Notes: generated by a model not told the origin, from the sequence alone. A stretch of 64,000 nucleotides of DNA from Paenibacillus catalpae (GCF_900112695.1 NZ_FOMT01000005.1:565957-629956), one strand, 5' to 3'; shown: positions 25,973-34,174, counted from the stretch's first letter. Made by a program: numbers and translations.

Positions 25973-26590
25973 ATGGGCAAGCTCAAGAAGTTAAGCTGGA
26001 GCACGATCATCATGATTGCAGCAGTGGCTGTATTATTATCCGGCTGCGGCTCATCCGGCGATTCTTCCAAGCAAAAGTGGGATAAGATGCCGGAGATGTC
26101 GATTGATTTGAATAAGCAGTATTCCGCGAAATTTGCGACCAATAAAGGCGATTTCACCATTAAGCTTTATGCGGCGGAATCGCCGGTTACGGTCAACAAT
26201 TTTGTGTTTCTTGCACGTAACGGTTATTATGACGGTCTTACGTTTAACAGCATTATTGAATCGTTTATGATTCAAGGCGGTGACCCGAAAGGCAACGGCA
26301 CAGGCAATCCCGGATATTCGATTCCGGATGAATTTGATACGAGCATCAAGTTCGAGCCCGGCGTCGTGGCGATGATGAACAGCGGAAAGCCGAATTCGGG
26401 AGGCAGTCAGTTCTTTATTTGTACAGGCCCTGACTCCGTGAATTTGAATCAGACTCCTACTTATTCGATTTTCGGCAAAGTAGACACGGGGATGGATACC
26501 GTCCTGGCCATTGCCAAGACACCGGTGAATGAGAAGCATGTACCCAAGGACAAGGTCATCATAGATTCAGTTACCATATTTGAAACCTAA
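25973..26590 (+). CDS. cyclophilin-type lipoprotein with altered active site
   Basis: 205 residues: lipoprotein signal (lipobox LLSGC, Cys ~25), a Ser/Asp spacer, then a cyclophilin domain (ATNKGDFTIKLYAAESPVTV to the end). The fold motifs YDGLTF, FMIQGGDP, GVVAMMNSG and GGSQFFICT are present. The catalytic Arg of FHRxIPGF is replaced (FNSIIESF), and the His of the KHTVFGKV segment is Tyr (TYSIFGKV). Isomerase activity may therefore be low or the protein may act as a binding scaffold. ATG 25973 lies 17 nt after the PBP1a gene, with a terminator downstream. Confidence 0.85.
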   Translation: MGKLKKLSWSTIIMIAAVAVLLSGCGSSGDSSKQKWDKMPEMSIDLNKQYSAKFATNKGDFTIKLYAAESPVTVNNFVFLARNGYYDGLTFNSIIESFMIQGGDPKGNGTGNPGYSIPDEFDTSIKFEPGVVAMMNSGKPNSGGSQFFICTGPDSVNLNQTPTYSIFGKVDTGMDTVLAIAKTPVNEKHVPKDKVIIDSVTIFET

Positions 26591-26600
26591 TAAAACCGAG

Positions 26601-26644
26601 CAACGGGATGGAGCGGCTTGTCCGCTTTGTCCCGTTGTTTATTT
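26601..26644 (+). terminator. Rho-independent terminator after the cyclophilin gene
   Basis: CAACGGGA (26601-26608) pairs with TCCCGTTG (26630-26637), inner GCGG/CCGC stem, followed by TTTATTTT. Confidence 0.8.
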
Positions 26645-26821
26645 TGCTGCAAAAAAGGCTCCTGGCTGTTCCCTCATGGTCAATTTCTGGGTGAAAGCTT
26701 GGTTTATTTTTCATGCGCGCTGGAGAAGAGCGTTAAGTTATGGTAAGCTTTTTACAACGCTATCCATCATCATCGAAAGCCAAGTAATTAAGGCTTATCT
26801 CAACGGAAAGGTACGTTCCGT

Positions 26822-27373
26822 ATGAAACGAAAATTTTCGGACCGGGCAAACTGGCGTCGCATTATACGCAAAAGCTACAATTGTCTGGCGCTCGACAGTG
26901 ATGAGTTCAAAGGTCTCGTTACGTTTTACCGGATTCATGAATTGCGTGAGCCGCTTTGGAAGGAATATAACGGGCGGCGTTTATGTCTGGCGGATCGCGG
27001 ATATCTATGGATGCAGCATTTTCCGCGGGGCGAGCATTTTGTCGTAACAACGATGTTTGACGATAAGGGCCGTGTCGTGCAATGGTACATTGATATTTGC
27101 AAGACGCAAGGCCTCACAGATCAACATGTTCCCTGGTTTGATGACTTGTATCTGGACGTGGTTGTTCTGCCAAGCGGTGAAGTTTTTCTGCTCGATGAGG
27201 ATGAGCTTGAGGATGCTCTTCGTGATGGAGAGGTAACCGGGAAAGAAGCGGCATTAGCGCGCAAGACAGCAGGGAGATTGCTTTCCAGTATCCGGAACGG
27301 CAGGTTCCGGTATTTCACGCTTAGCTTGAAGCACCGCAAAAGCTTGACGGAGAGAGAGCTTAGAGAATCATGA
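26822..27373 (+). CDS. DUF402 domain protein
   Basis: 183 residues. Resembles the DUF402 family of small phosphatase-like barrels: LCLADRGYLWMQHFP, then VVTTMFDDKGRVVQWYIDIC and WFDDLYLDVVVLPSGEVFLLDEDEL, the paired acidic motifs expected to hold metal. Substrate unknown here; relatives include nucleoside diphosphate phosphatases. Start ATG 26822 with GGAAAGG upstream. Its stop overlaps the next start (ATGA). Confidence 0.8.
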   Translation: MKRKFSDRANWRRIIRKSYNCLALDSDEFKGLVTFYRIHELREPLWKEYNGRRLCLADRGYLWMQHFPRGEHFVVTTMFDDKGRVVQWYIDICKTQGLTDQHVPWFDDLYLDVVVLPSGEVFLLDEDELEDALRDGEVTGKEAALARKTAGRLLSSIRNGRFRYFTLSLKHRKSLTERELRES

Positions 27374-28029
27374 AAAGTATTGTTCAAACGAGGAGCAAGT
27401 CACGCAAACGCCGCGGGCTGCTCCTGTTTCGTATCTGTATCGGATTATGTCTCGTAGGTTTACTATACTGCGGTTATCTTCTCTGGCTTATTAACAGCTA
27501 TGATGACTCCGCTCCGATTGAAAAGGCAGACGCGGCTATTGTGCTTGGCGCTTCCCTATGGTCGGACAAGCCAAGCCCTGCACTAAAGGAACGTCTCGAT
27601 TTTGCATATAAGCTGTACAAAGAAGGTAAAGTAAAGCAGCTCATCTTAAGCGGCGGTCTTGATCACAACGGCTCCAAGCTGACTGAAGCGGAAGGGATGC
27701 GGGTATATCTGCTTGAAAAAGGGATTCCTGCGGATAAGATGCTTCTGGATAATGCGGCAAGAAGTACATATGAGAATCTGCTTAACAGCAAGGTCATTGC
27801 CGCCGATCATCAGCTGAAGAAGCTTCTGATCGTGACTCACGATTACCATGCGCCAAGAGCGATGGAGATTGCCCGTTATCTTGACTATCAGAATGCGGAG
27901 GCTGCGGCATTCCATTCTGAAGTGCTGAATCCGTTTAAAAACCAGTCTCGTGAAGTTCTGGCATTTGCCAAGTGGAAGGTGGATGCAGTCCTCCTCCATT
28001 TCGGATACCGTTCTCCTGACTATCCTTAA
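27370..28029 (+). CDS. YdcF/SanA-family (DUF218) membrane-anchored protein
   Basis: 219 residues. One N-terminal membrane helix (~19-43) after a basic segment, then a DUF218 domain outside the membrane: ADAAIVLGASLWSDKPSPAL, LILSGG, EAEGMRVYLLEKGIP, ARSTYENLLNS and LLIVTHDYHAPRAM. Family members (ElyC, SanA, YdcF) affect envelope integrity, but the reaction is not established. Coupled to the DUF402 gene by a four-base overlap. Confidence 0.85.
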   Translation: MKSIVQTRSKSRKRRGLLLFRICIGLCLVGLLYCGYLLWLINSYDDSAPIEKADAAIVLGASLWSDKPSPALKERLDFAYKLYKEGKVKQLILSGGLDHNGSKLTEAEGMRVYLLEKGIPADKMLLDNAARSTYENLLNSKVIAADHQLKKLLIVTHDYHAPRAMEIARYLDYQNAEAAAFHSEVLNPFKNQSREVLAFAKWKVDAVLLHFGYRSPDYP

Positions 28030-28039
28030 TAAAATCTGT

Positions 28040-28068
28040 TAATATGACCGATTCCGATAGAATACACT
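28040..28068 (+). promoter_or_regulatory. SigE-type promoter of spoVK
   Basis: TAATATG (28040-28046; consensus KMATATT, 6 of 7), spacer of exactly 14 nt, AATACACT (28061-28068; consensus CATACAHT, 7 of 8). It lies 80 nt before spoVK, which is a mother-cell gene in B. subtilis. Confidence 0.7.
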
Positions 28069-28148
28069 TGTTAGAAGCGGGATATGCCGGGCTTATCTTA
28101 TCGGCATGCCTAAGCTAGTGACGGTGCGAAGGATAGGTGATGCGATAG

Positions 28149-29129
28149 ATGAACGGACATGTCATATCGGGATCGAATAATGGAGCGAGGCCGTCCCGTC
28201 AAATTAATGTAGTACTTCGAAGCCAGGAACCGGTTCAAATGACAGCTTCTGCGCCAGTGGTCGATAATGAGCCGCTGCCAGCCGTCAAGCCGCTCCCTCC
28301 TGGAGATCATTTTGCCGATATACAGAAAGAGCTTGAGCCTATGGTGGGCATGGATAATGTGAAGGCCCTCATCTATGAAGTTTATGCGCTTTTATATATA
28401 ACCCGTATGCGGTCGGAAGCAGGCTTGTCCGGCGGCTCCCATGTCTATCATATGATATTTAAGGGGAATCCGGGGACAGGCAAAACGACGATCGCAAGAA
28501 TTGTCGCGAAGCTGTTTCAGAAGATGGGCGTACTTGCGAAGGGCCATCTGATCGAAGTAGAGCGTGCTGATCTTGTTGGGGAGTACATTGGGCATACGGC
28601 GCAGAAAACACGGGATTTGGTGCGGAAGGCAATTGGCGGCGTCCTGTTCGTGGACGAAGCGTACAGCCTTGCGCGAGGCGGGGAGAAGGATTTTGGTAAA
28701 GAGGCGATTGACACACTGGTAAAAGCCATGGAGGATCACCGCAATCAATTTGTGCTGATCCTGGCGGGATATCCGGCGGAGATTGATCATTTTCTGCTTA
28801 CCAATCCCGGGCTGCCCTCCCGCTTTCCCATCCAGATTGACTTTCCAGACTACTCGATTGATCAATTAATTCAAATTTCCGAGCTTATGGCGAAGGACAG
28901 GGATTATAATTTAATGCCGCAGTCCATATTTAAGTTAAGGCAGCATTTGATTCAAGAGAAGATGAGTGACTTGTTCTCATTCAGCAACGCGCGGTATGTA
29001 CGGAATATGATTGAGAAAGCGATCCGGTACCAGGCGGTAAGGCTGCTGAATCAATATGCGAACAGCGTTCCCCCAAAGCAGGAGCTGATGGCGATAAAGC
29101 CTGAAGATTTCAAATGGGAACCGAAATAA
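28149..29129 (+). CDS. spoVK: stage V sporulation protein K, AAA ATPase
   Basis: 326 residues, a CbxX/CfqX-type AAA ATPase needed for spore maturation. Hydrophilic N-terminus (~1-55), then Walker A KGNPGTGKTT, Walker B GVLFVDEAYSLARGG, sensor region VLILAGYPAEI and the pore-proximal GLPSRFPIQIDFPDYS. Its place upstream of hflX-ynbB-glnR-glnA equals that in B. subtilis, which settles the name. Start ATG 28149; a SigE-type promoter precedes it. Confidence 0.93.
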   Translation: MNGHVISGSNNGARPSRQINVVLRSQEPVQMTASAPVVDNEPLPAVKPLPPGDHFADIQKELEPMVGMDNVKALIYEVYALLYITRMRSEAGLSGGSHVYHMIFKGNPGTGKTTIARIVAKLFQKMGVLAKGHLIEVERADLVGEYIGHTAQKTRDLVRKAIGGVLFVDEAYSLARGGEKDFGKEAIDTLVKAMEDHRNQFVLILAGYPAEIDHFLLTNPGLPSRFPIQIDFPDYSIDQLIQISELMAKDRDYNLMPQSIFKLRQHLIQEKMSDLFSFSNARYVRNMIEKAIRYQAVRLLNQYANSVPPKQELMAIKPEDFKWEPK

Positions 29130-29162
29130 TGCTGAAATAACAACACTCTAGAAGGAGTACTC

Positions 29163-30452
29163 ATGCAAAATAAAACATTTAATACGACAACTACCATGCA
29201 AGAACGCGCCGTGCTGGTCAGTCTGGTCACTCCCAACATTAAGCGGGGCATAAGCGATCCGGAGCATTCGCTGGAGGAGCTTGTTGCCCTAGCGGAGACG
29301 GCTGGTACAGAAGTGTTGACTACGATTACCCAGAATAAAGAAGCACCTGATACCAGATGGTTCATCGGCAAAGGCAAGGTAGAGGAGCTGCGGGCTGTTG
29401 CCGAGGAATTGGGGGCAACCACTGCGATTTTTGACCAGGAGCTTTCCGGTGCACAGGTGCGGAATCTCGAAGAAACGCTTGATTTGAAAATCATTGACCG
29501 TACGCAGCTTATTCTGGATATCTTTGCGCAGCGGGCGAAGACCCGTGAAGGCATTGTTCAAGTTGAGCTTGCACAGCTCAGCTATTTGCTGCCGCGTCTG
29601 TCCGGGCATGGCAAGAACCTGTCACGGCTTGGCGGCGGTATCGGCACAAGGGGTCCCGGTGAATCCAAGCTCGAGACAGACCGCCGTCATATCAGAGGCC
29701 GGATTGCTGATCTCAAGGCACAGCTTGACGAAATGGTCCGTCACCGGAAGCTGCACCGTGAGAGACGCAAGAAATCCGGCGTTATTCAAGTTGCCCTTGT
29801 GGGTTACACGAATGCAGGGAAATCTACGCTGCTGCGGGAGCTGACCAGCGCTGATGTGTTTGTCGAGAATCAGCTGTTCGCTACGCTGGATCCGACTTCC
29901 CGTACCCTGGAGCTGCCAAATGGCCGTGAAGTTGTCCTGACCGATACGGTAGGTTTTATTCAGAATTTGCCACATGACCTTGTTGCTGCATTCCGTGCAA
30001 CGCTGGAGGAAGTGCTGGAGGCAGATCTGGTCCTTCATGTCGTGGACGGCAGCTCGCCAATGCGTGAGGAACACATGGCTGTCGTAGAGCAGATTCTTGG
30101 AGATCTTGGAGCAGCGGGGACACCTAGCCTAACGATTTATAATAAAAAGGACCTGTGCGAAGAGAAGCAGGTTGAACTTCCAACTCCGGTGACTGATACA
30201 TTGGTCATCAGTGCTTACGTGGAAGATGACTTGACCTTGGTTCGGAACAAAATTCAGGATAAACTGACAGGAGATACCGTCATGTTTACTCTGCCGGCCG
30301 ACCGCGGTGACTTGATTGCACTCGCTTATCGCAGTGGTGAAGTGGTAGGCAATGATATTAGCGAGGATGGCGAATCCTTGCGCCTTACCGTGCAAGTGAG
30401 CCGCCAGGCTTATGAATTAAACGGCCATAAGCTTCAGCCATATATAGAATAA
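29163..30452 (+). CDS. hflX: GTPase HflX
   Basis: 429 residues. HflX splits 70S ribosomes under stress; some homologues confer resistance to macrolides and lincosamides. N-terminal domain with WFIGKGKVEEL, the linker motif LSRLGGGIGTRGPGE and a GTPase domain: G1 GYTNAGKST, G3 DTVGFI, G4 YNKKD. The C-terminal domain is of normal length. It begins 33 nt after spoVK with GAAGGAG upstream. No attenuator-like leader precedes it. Confidence 0.96.
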   Translation: MQNKTFNTTTTMQERAVLVSLVTPNIKRGISDPEHSLEELVALAETAGTEVLTTITQNKEAPDTRWFIGKGKVEELRAVAEELGATTAIFDQELSGAQVRNLEETLDLKIIDRTQLILDIFAQRAKTREGIVQVELAQLSYLLPRLSGHGKNLSRLGGGIGTRGPGESKLETDRRHIRGRIADLKAQLDEMVRHRKLHRERRKKSGVIQVALVGYTNAGKSTLLRELTSADVFVENQLFATLDPTSRTLELPNGREVVLTDTVGFIQNLPHDLVAAFRATLEEVLEADLVLHVVDGSSPMREEHMAVVEQILGDLGAAGTPSLTIYNKKDLCEEKQVELPTPVTDTLVISAYVEDDLTLVRNKIQDKLTGDTVMFTLPADRGDLIALAYRSGEVVGNDISEDGESLRLTVQVSRQAYELNGHKLQPYIE

Positions 30453-30492
30453 TGGAATTGGGTTACGCTAATAGAGGGAGAGACAGGCAGGA

Positions 30493-31785
30493 ATGAGTGA
30501 CAATCAACATCAAGATAGTCAAACGATTTGGAATGAACTTGAGAAATTAGCCGATCAAGCGGAGGAGCTGGCTGCCGGGCAGCTCCGTTCCATTGATCGG
30601 ATTGCAGAAAAGAATCAGTGGAAAGTGATCCGTGCGTTTCAACGTCATCAAGTGAGCGATTTCCACTTCACCGGCTCGACGGGTTATGGCTATAATGACC
30701 GGGGCCGTGAGGTGCTTGATCTTGTCTATGCGGATGTATTTGGAGCAGAGGCGGCGCTTGTACGCCCGCATTTCGTATCGGGTACGCACACCATCGGGTG
30801 CGCGCTCTTTGGCGTGCTCCGACCGGGTGATGAGCTGCTTTATATTACAGGTAAACCATATGACACGCTGCACAAAGTAATCGGTAAACCTGGCGATGGG
30901 ACAGGCTCCTTGCAGGACTGGGGCATCCGTTACAACGAAGTGGACCTTCAGGAGGATGGAAGCCTGGATTGGGATGGTATTGAGACAAGCATTAATGAGC
31001 GTACAAAGGTAATCGGCATTCAGCGCTCTCGGGGCTATAGCTGGCGAGCGTCATTTACCGTTGCCCAGATTGGCGATATGGTCCAGCGGGTGAAGCAGAT
31101 CAAGCCGGATGTCCTTGTATTCGTTGATAATTGTTACGGGGAATTTACTGAGCTGCTTGAGCCAACCCAGGTTGGGGTAGATCTCATGGCAGGTTCACTT
31201 ATTAAGAATCCGGGAGGCGGACTCGCTTCAACCGGAGGATATATTGCCGGAACTGCCGCTGCAGTCGAGCAGGCAGCTTTTCGTCTGACTGCGCCTGGTA
31301 TTGGGGGAGAGGTTGGCGCCATGCTGGACACCCTCCGCGGGATTTATCAGGGCTTGTTCCTCGCCCCGCATCTCGTTGGACAAGCGGTGAAGGGAAGCGT
31401 ATTTGCCTCAGCCCTGTTTGAGCAGCTAGGGTTCGAGACGAAACCTCATTGGACGGAGCCCCGCACGGATCTTATTCAGGCGGTCCGATTTGGCGGTGCC
31501 GAGCAGCTTATTGCATTTGTTCAAGGCATTCAACAGGCAGCTGCGGTAGATGCTCATGTCGTGCCGGAGCCATGGGATATGCCGGGATATGAGCATCCTG
31601 TCATCATGGCGGCAGGGACCTTTATTCAGGGCGGAAGCTTGGAGTTATCTGCCGATGCGCCGATCCGCGAGCCTTTTATCGCTTATATGCAAGGCGGCTT
31701 GACGTTTGCCCATGCGAAGTTTGGTGTACTTACAGCGTTACGTCGACTCATTACGAACGATCTTATCACAATTAAACGTAATTAA
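30493..31785 (+). CDS. ynbB: PLP-dependent methionine gamma-lyase family protein (YnbB, 'aluminium resistance')
   Basis: 430 residues with the fold-type I aminotransferase/Cys-Met metabolism pattern: FHFTGSTGYGYNDRG, VRPHFVSGTHTI, GKPYDTLHKVIG, then VFVDNCYGEF and the Schiff-base lysine K238 in GSLIKNPGGG. Homologues were first labelled aluminium resistance proteins; the true substrate is unclear. The gene lies between hflX and glnR, as in B. subtilis. A GlnR-type operator overlaps its last codons. Confidence 0.88.
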   Translation: MSDNQHQDSQTIWNELEKLADQAEELAAGQLRSIDRIAEKNQWKVIRAFQRHQVSDFHFTGSTGYGYNDRGREVLDLVYADVFGAEAALVRPHFVSGTHTIGCALFGVLRPGDELLYITGKPYDTLHKVIGKPGDGTGSLQDWGIRYNEVDLQEDGSLDWDGIETSINERTKVIGIQRSRGYSWRASFTVAQIGDMVQRVKQIKPDVLVFVDNCYGEFTELLEPTQVGVDLMAGSLIKNPGGGLASTGGYIAGTAAAVEQAAFRLTAPGIGGEVGAMLDTLRGIYQGLFLAPHLVGQAVKGSVFASALFEQLGFETKPHWTEPRTDLIQAVRFGGAEQLIAFVQGIQQAAAVDAHVVPEPWDMPGYEHPVIMAAGTFIQGGSLELSADAPIREPFIAYMQGGLTFAHAKFGVLTALRRLITNDLITIKRN

Positions 31786-31793
31786 ACCTAACA
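31777..31793 (+). promoter_or_regulatory. GlnR operator upstream of glnRA
   Basis: CGTAATTAAACCTAACA fits TGTNAN7TNACA at every fixed base but the first. It lies just upstream of the -35 of the glnR promoter, about -56 to -40, matching the upstream operator of B. subtilis glnRA, and overlaps the ynbB stop. A weaker second match on the minus strand (31787-31803) overlaps the -35. Confidence 0.7.
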
Positions 31794-31797
31794 CAAC

Positions 31798-31826
31798 TTG
31801 ACACGTTTTTGGTAGGACGTTATTAT
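31798..31826 (+). promoter_or_regulatory. SigA-type promoter of glnRA
   Basis: TTGACA (31798-31803), 17-nt spacer, TATTAT (31821-31826). Consensus -35 and ideal spacing, ~37 nt before glnR, with the GlnR operator next to it. Confidence 0.85.
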
Positions 31827-31862
31827 ATACGTATAAATGAGCGACTGGAAGGTTGATGCGAC

Positions 31863-32273
31863 ATGGGTGACGATATTCGTAGAAACATGGCCTTATTTCC
31901 GATCGGTATCGTAATGAAGCTGACGGATCTAACGGCGCGTCAAATTCGTTATTATGAGCAGCATGAATTGATAGTTCCGGCCAGAACGGCAGGTAACCAG
32001 CGACTGTTCTCTTTTAATGATGTAGAGCGGCTATTAGAGATTAAAGCATTGATTGAAAAAGGTGTTAACATTGCCGGCATTAAGCAAGTCATGAATCCGG
32101 TTTCAAAAGAATCGGACGACGCGACAATTGTAAGCGAGCAATCAGAAGTGAAGCGCAAGGAGCTGTCCGATGCGCAGCTGCACCGCCTTCTGAAGCAGCA
32201 ATTGCTGGAGAAACGTCCCGGCCAGGCTTCACTTATTCAAGGCCAGCTGTCACGTTTCTTGAACAAGCGCTAG
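31863..32273 (+). CDS. glnR: MerR-family nitrogen repressor GlnR
   Basis: 136 residues. The winged-helix DNA-binding domain is N-terminal (FPIGIVMKLTDLTARQIRYY, HELIVPARTAGNQRLFSFNDVERL). The C-terminal region, which senses feedback-inhibited glutamine synthetase, is Gln/Lys-rich (HRLLKQQLLEKRPGQASLI). It represses glnRA when nitrogen is plentiful; an operator is visible at 31777-31793. ATG 31863 follows GGAAGG. First gene of glnRA. Confidence 0.95.
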   Translation: MGDDIRRNMALFPIGIVMKLTDLTARQIRYYEQHELIVPARTAGNQRLFSFNDVERLLEIKALIEKGVNIAGIKQVMNPVSKESDDATIVSEQSEVKRKELSDAQLHRLLKQQLLEKRPGQASLIQGQLSRFLNKR

Positions 32274-32304
32274 TCTATTCCTAATAATTAAACAAGCAAG
32301 AGTC

Positions 32305-32427
32305 GATGCTTACGAAGCAAGAATTGCTTCACAATTCTTTAAGCCGATGCTTACGAAGTAAGAATTGCTTCACAATTCTTTAAGCCTATGCTTACGAAGT
32401 AAGAATTGCTTCACAATTCTTTTAAAG
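32305..32427 (+). repeat. Three tandem 41-bp hairpin repeats between glnR and glnA
   Basis: Units begin at 32305, 32346 and 32387, period exactly 41. Each has the core (G/T)ATGCTTACGAAG(C/T)A, then AAGAATTG-CTTCA-CAATTCTT, a perfect 8-bp hairpin with 5-nt loop. The first two end in TAAGCC; the last runs into TTTTAAAGGAG, the glnA ribosome binding site. Only a few bases differ between copies. The same core and layout precede the carbonic anhydrase gene (8114-8199). Confidence 0.9.
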
Positions 32428-32439
32428 GAGATGAATGCT

Positions 32440-33768
32440 GTGAGCTTCACAAAAGAGGATATTAAACGCATTGCGGAGGAACAGAACGTTCGATTTATCC
32501 GTCTTCAATTTACCGATTTGCTTGGCACGATCAAGAATGTTGAAATTCCCGTAAGCCAGTTGGACAAAGCATTGGATAATAAAATGATGTTCGACGGATC
32601 TTCCATTGAAGGTTACGTTCGTATCGAAGAATCTGACATGTACTTATACCCTGATCTGGATACTTGGGTTGTATTCCCATGGGTTGCTCAAGACCGTGTT
32701 GCCCGTCTGATCTGTGATATTTATATGCCTGATGGCACGCCGTTTGCCGGCGACCCGCGCGGTATTCTGAAGCGCGCACTGATGGAAGCGGAAGAAATGG
32801 GCTTCACTGCAATGAACGTTGGTCCGGAACCGGAGTTCTTCCTGTTCAAAACCGACGAACGCGGAGAACCAACAACTGAACTTAATGACCAAGGCGGTTA
32901 CTTTGACCTTGCTCCGATGGATATGGGCGAGAACTGCCGCCGTGAAATCGTACTTACGCTGGAAGAAATGGGCTTCGAGATTGAAGCTTCCCACCATGAA
33001 GTGGCTCCCGGCCAGCACGAAATCGACTTCAAATACGCGGATGCGATCAAAGCCGCAGACCAGATTCAAACCTTCAAGCTTGTTGTTAAGACGATTGCAA
33101 GACAGCATGGACTCCATGCAACCTTTATGCCGAAGCCGCTCTTTGGCGTAAACGGTTCCGGTATGCACTGTCACCAATCGCTCTTCCAGGGCAGCACAAA
33201 CGTATTCTATGACGAGAAGGATCGCCTTGGTTTAAGTCAAACGGCTCGTTATTACATGGCTGGTGTTCTGGAGCATGCCCGTGCAATGGCAGCTATTACG
33301 AACCCTACGATCAACTCCTACAAACGGATGGTGCCAGGTTATGAAGCGCCTTGTTATGTAGCTTGGTCGGCGAGCAACCGTTCGCCAATGATTCGTATCC
33401 CGGCATCCCGCGGCCTCAGCACGCGTATCGAGGTTCGTAACCCGGATCCGGCGGCGAACCCGTACCTGGCTCTTGCTGTAATGCTGAAAGCAGGTCTGGA
33501 CGGAATCAAGAACAAAACTCCGCTGCCTGCTCCAGTAGACCGCAACATCTACATCATGACGGAAGAAGAGCGCCTGGAGTCCGGCGTGCCAAGCCTTCCA
33601 TCCGATCTGAAGGAAGCCCTCGACGAGATGCTCCGCAGCGACGTTGTCTGCGACGCACTTGGCGAGCATGCCCTTGCTCACTTCTACGAGCTGAAAGAAA
33701 TCGAGTGGGACATGTACAAAACACAAGTTCATCAATGGGAACGCGATCAGTATCTGACGCTGTACTAG
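32440..33768 (+). CDS. glnA: glutamine synthetase type I-alpha
   Basis: 442 residues; ATP-dependent synthesis of glutamine from glutamate and ammonia, a cytoplasmic dodecamer. Start motif SFTKEDIKRIAEEQ, the DGSSIEGYVRI segment, metal-binding NVGPEPEFFLF, EVAPGQHEIDFKY, GSGMHCHQSL and the ATP region RIPASRGLSTRIEVR are intact. GTG 32440 is preferred: GGAG ends ten bases earlier and the family begins here; ATG 32431 abuts the ribosome binding site. The three hairpin repeats in its 5' leader may modulate translation or mRNA stability (inference). A perfect terminator follows. Confidence 0.97.
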   Translation: MSFTKEDIKRIAEEQNVRFIRLQFTDLLGTIKNVEIPVSQLDKALDNKMMFDGSSIEGYVRIEESDMYLYPDLDTWVVFPWVAQDRVARLICDIYMPDGTPFAGDPRGILKRALMEAEEMGFTAMNVGPEPEFFLFKTDERGEPTTELNDQGGYFDLAPMDMGENCRREIVLTLEEMGFEIEASHHEVAPGQHEIDFKYADAIKAADQIQTFKLVVKTIARQHGLHATFMPKPLFGVNGSGMHCHQSLFQGSTNVFYDEKDRLGLSQTARYYMAGVLEHARAMAAITNPTINSYKRMVPGYEAPCYVAWSASNRSPMIRIPASRGLSTRIEVRNPDPAANPYLALAVMLKAGLDGIKNKTPLPAPVDRNIYIMTEEERLESGVPSLPSDLKEALDEMLRSDVVCDALGEHALAHFYELKEIEWDMYKTQVHQWERDQYLTLY

Positions 33769-33780
33769 GATAAACAAAAT

Positions 33781-33815
33781 AAAAATCCACTGCCTAACTT
33801 GGCAGTGGATTTTTA
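33781..33815. terminator. Bidirectional terminator between glnA and the PspC gene
   Basis: Perfect 14-bp stem AAAAATCCACTGCC (33781-33794) with its complement (33801-33814), 6-nt loop, A run left and T run right. It overlaps the stop of the convergent PspC gene. Confidence 0.92.
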
Positions 33816-34007
33816 TTTTTTATACAAAGATGGAGGACTATCCGGAATAAGGTTAGCCAGAATGATGTAGATGATCAGATTGGCGGGGACAAATAATACG
33901 AACAGTAGTCTTACGAATAAAGAGGACAGATTGCAGTAGTCAGCAATTCCGCCGCAAACACCGGATATGGATTTATCAAAGGATGATTTCGTTAATTTCT
34001 TGTTCAA
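33813..34007 (-). CDS. PspC domain membrane protein
   Basis: 64 residues: KSSFDKSISGVCGGIADYCN is the PspC hallmark, followed by one membrane helix (~30-53). Start is TTG 34007 with GAGGTGAG five bases upstream on the minus strand. PspC proteins relate to envelope stress in other bacteria; a free-standing domain like this has no assigned role. Monocistronic. Confidence 0.88.
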   Translation of the reverse strand: MNKKLTKSSFDKSISGVCGGIADYCNLSSLFVRLLFVLFVPANLIIYIILANLIPDSPPSLYKK

Positions 34008-34093
34008 ATCTGCTCACCTCAGAAATATTCAGTTCTATTGAAACAATACCATATTTAGGCAACTAGGTGAGCGATGATTCCAAACAAATCCAT

Positions 34094-34157
34094 AAAATAA
34101 AAAAAGAGGCTGTTCGCACTATCCGAATAATTAAATCGGGATAGCGGGAACAGCCAC
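34094..34157 (-). terminator. Terminator of lexA
   Basis: GGCTGTTC (34108-34115) with GAACAGCC (34148-34155), plus inner CTATCCG/CGGGATAG pairing; on the minus strand it is followed by a long T-rich run. Confidence 0.8.
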
Positions 34158-34174
34158 TTTTATGATGTGTGAAA

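Noticed and set aside
26580..26825. Small open frame between the cyclophilin and DUF402 genes
   Set aside because: It contains the terminator hairpin at 26601-26644, lacks a ribosome binding site and shows no motif.
32305..32427. CRISPR-like array
   Set aside because: Three head-to-tail identical units with no variable spacers and no cas genes.
32365..32439. Upstream in-frame extension of glnA through the hairpin repeats
   Set aside because: The repeats are non-coding-like, the Shine-Dalgarno lies at 32424-32430, and glutamine synthetases start at the SFTKEDI segment.
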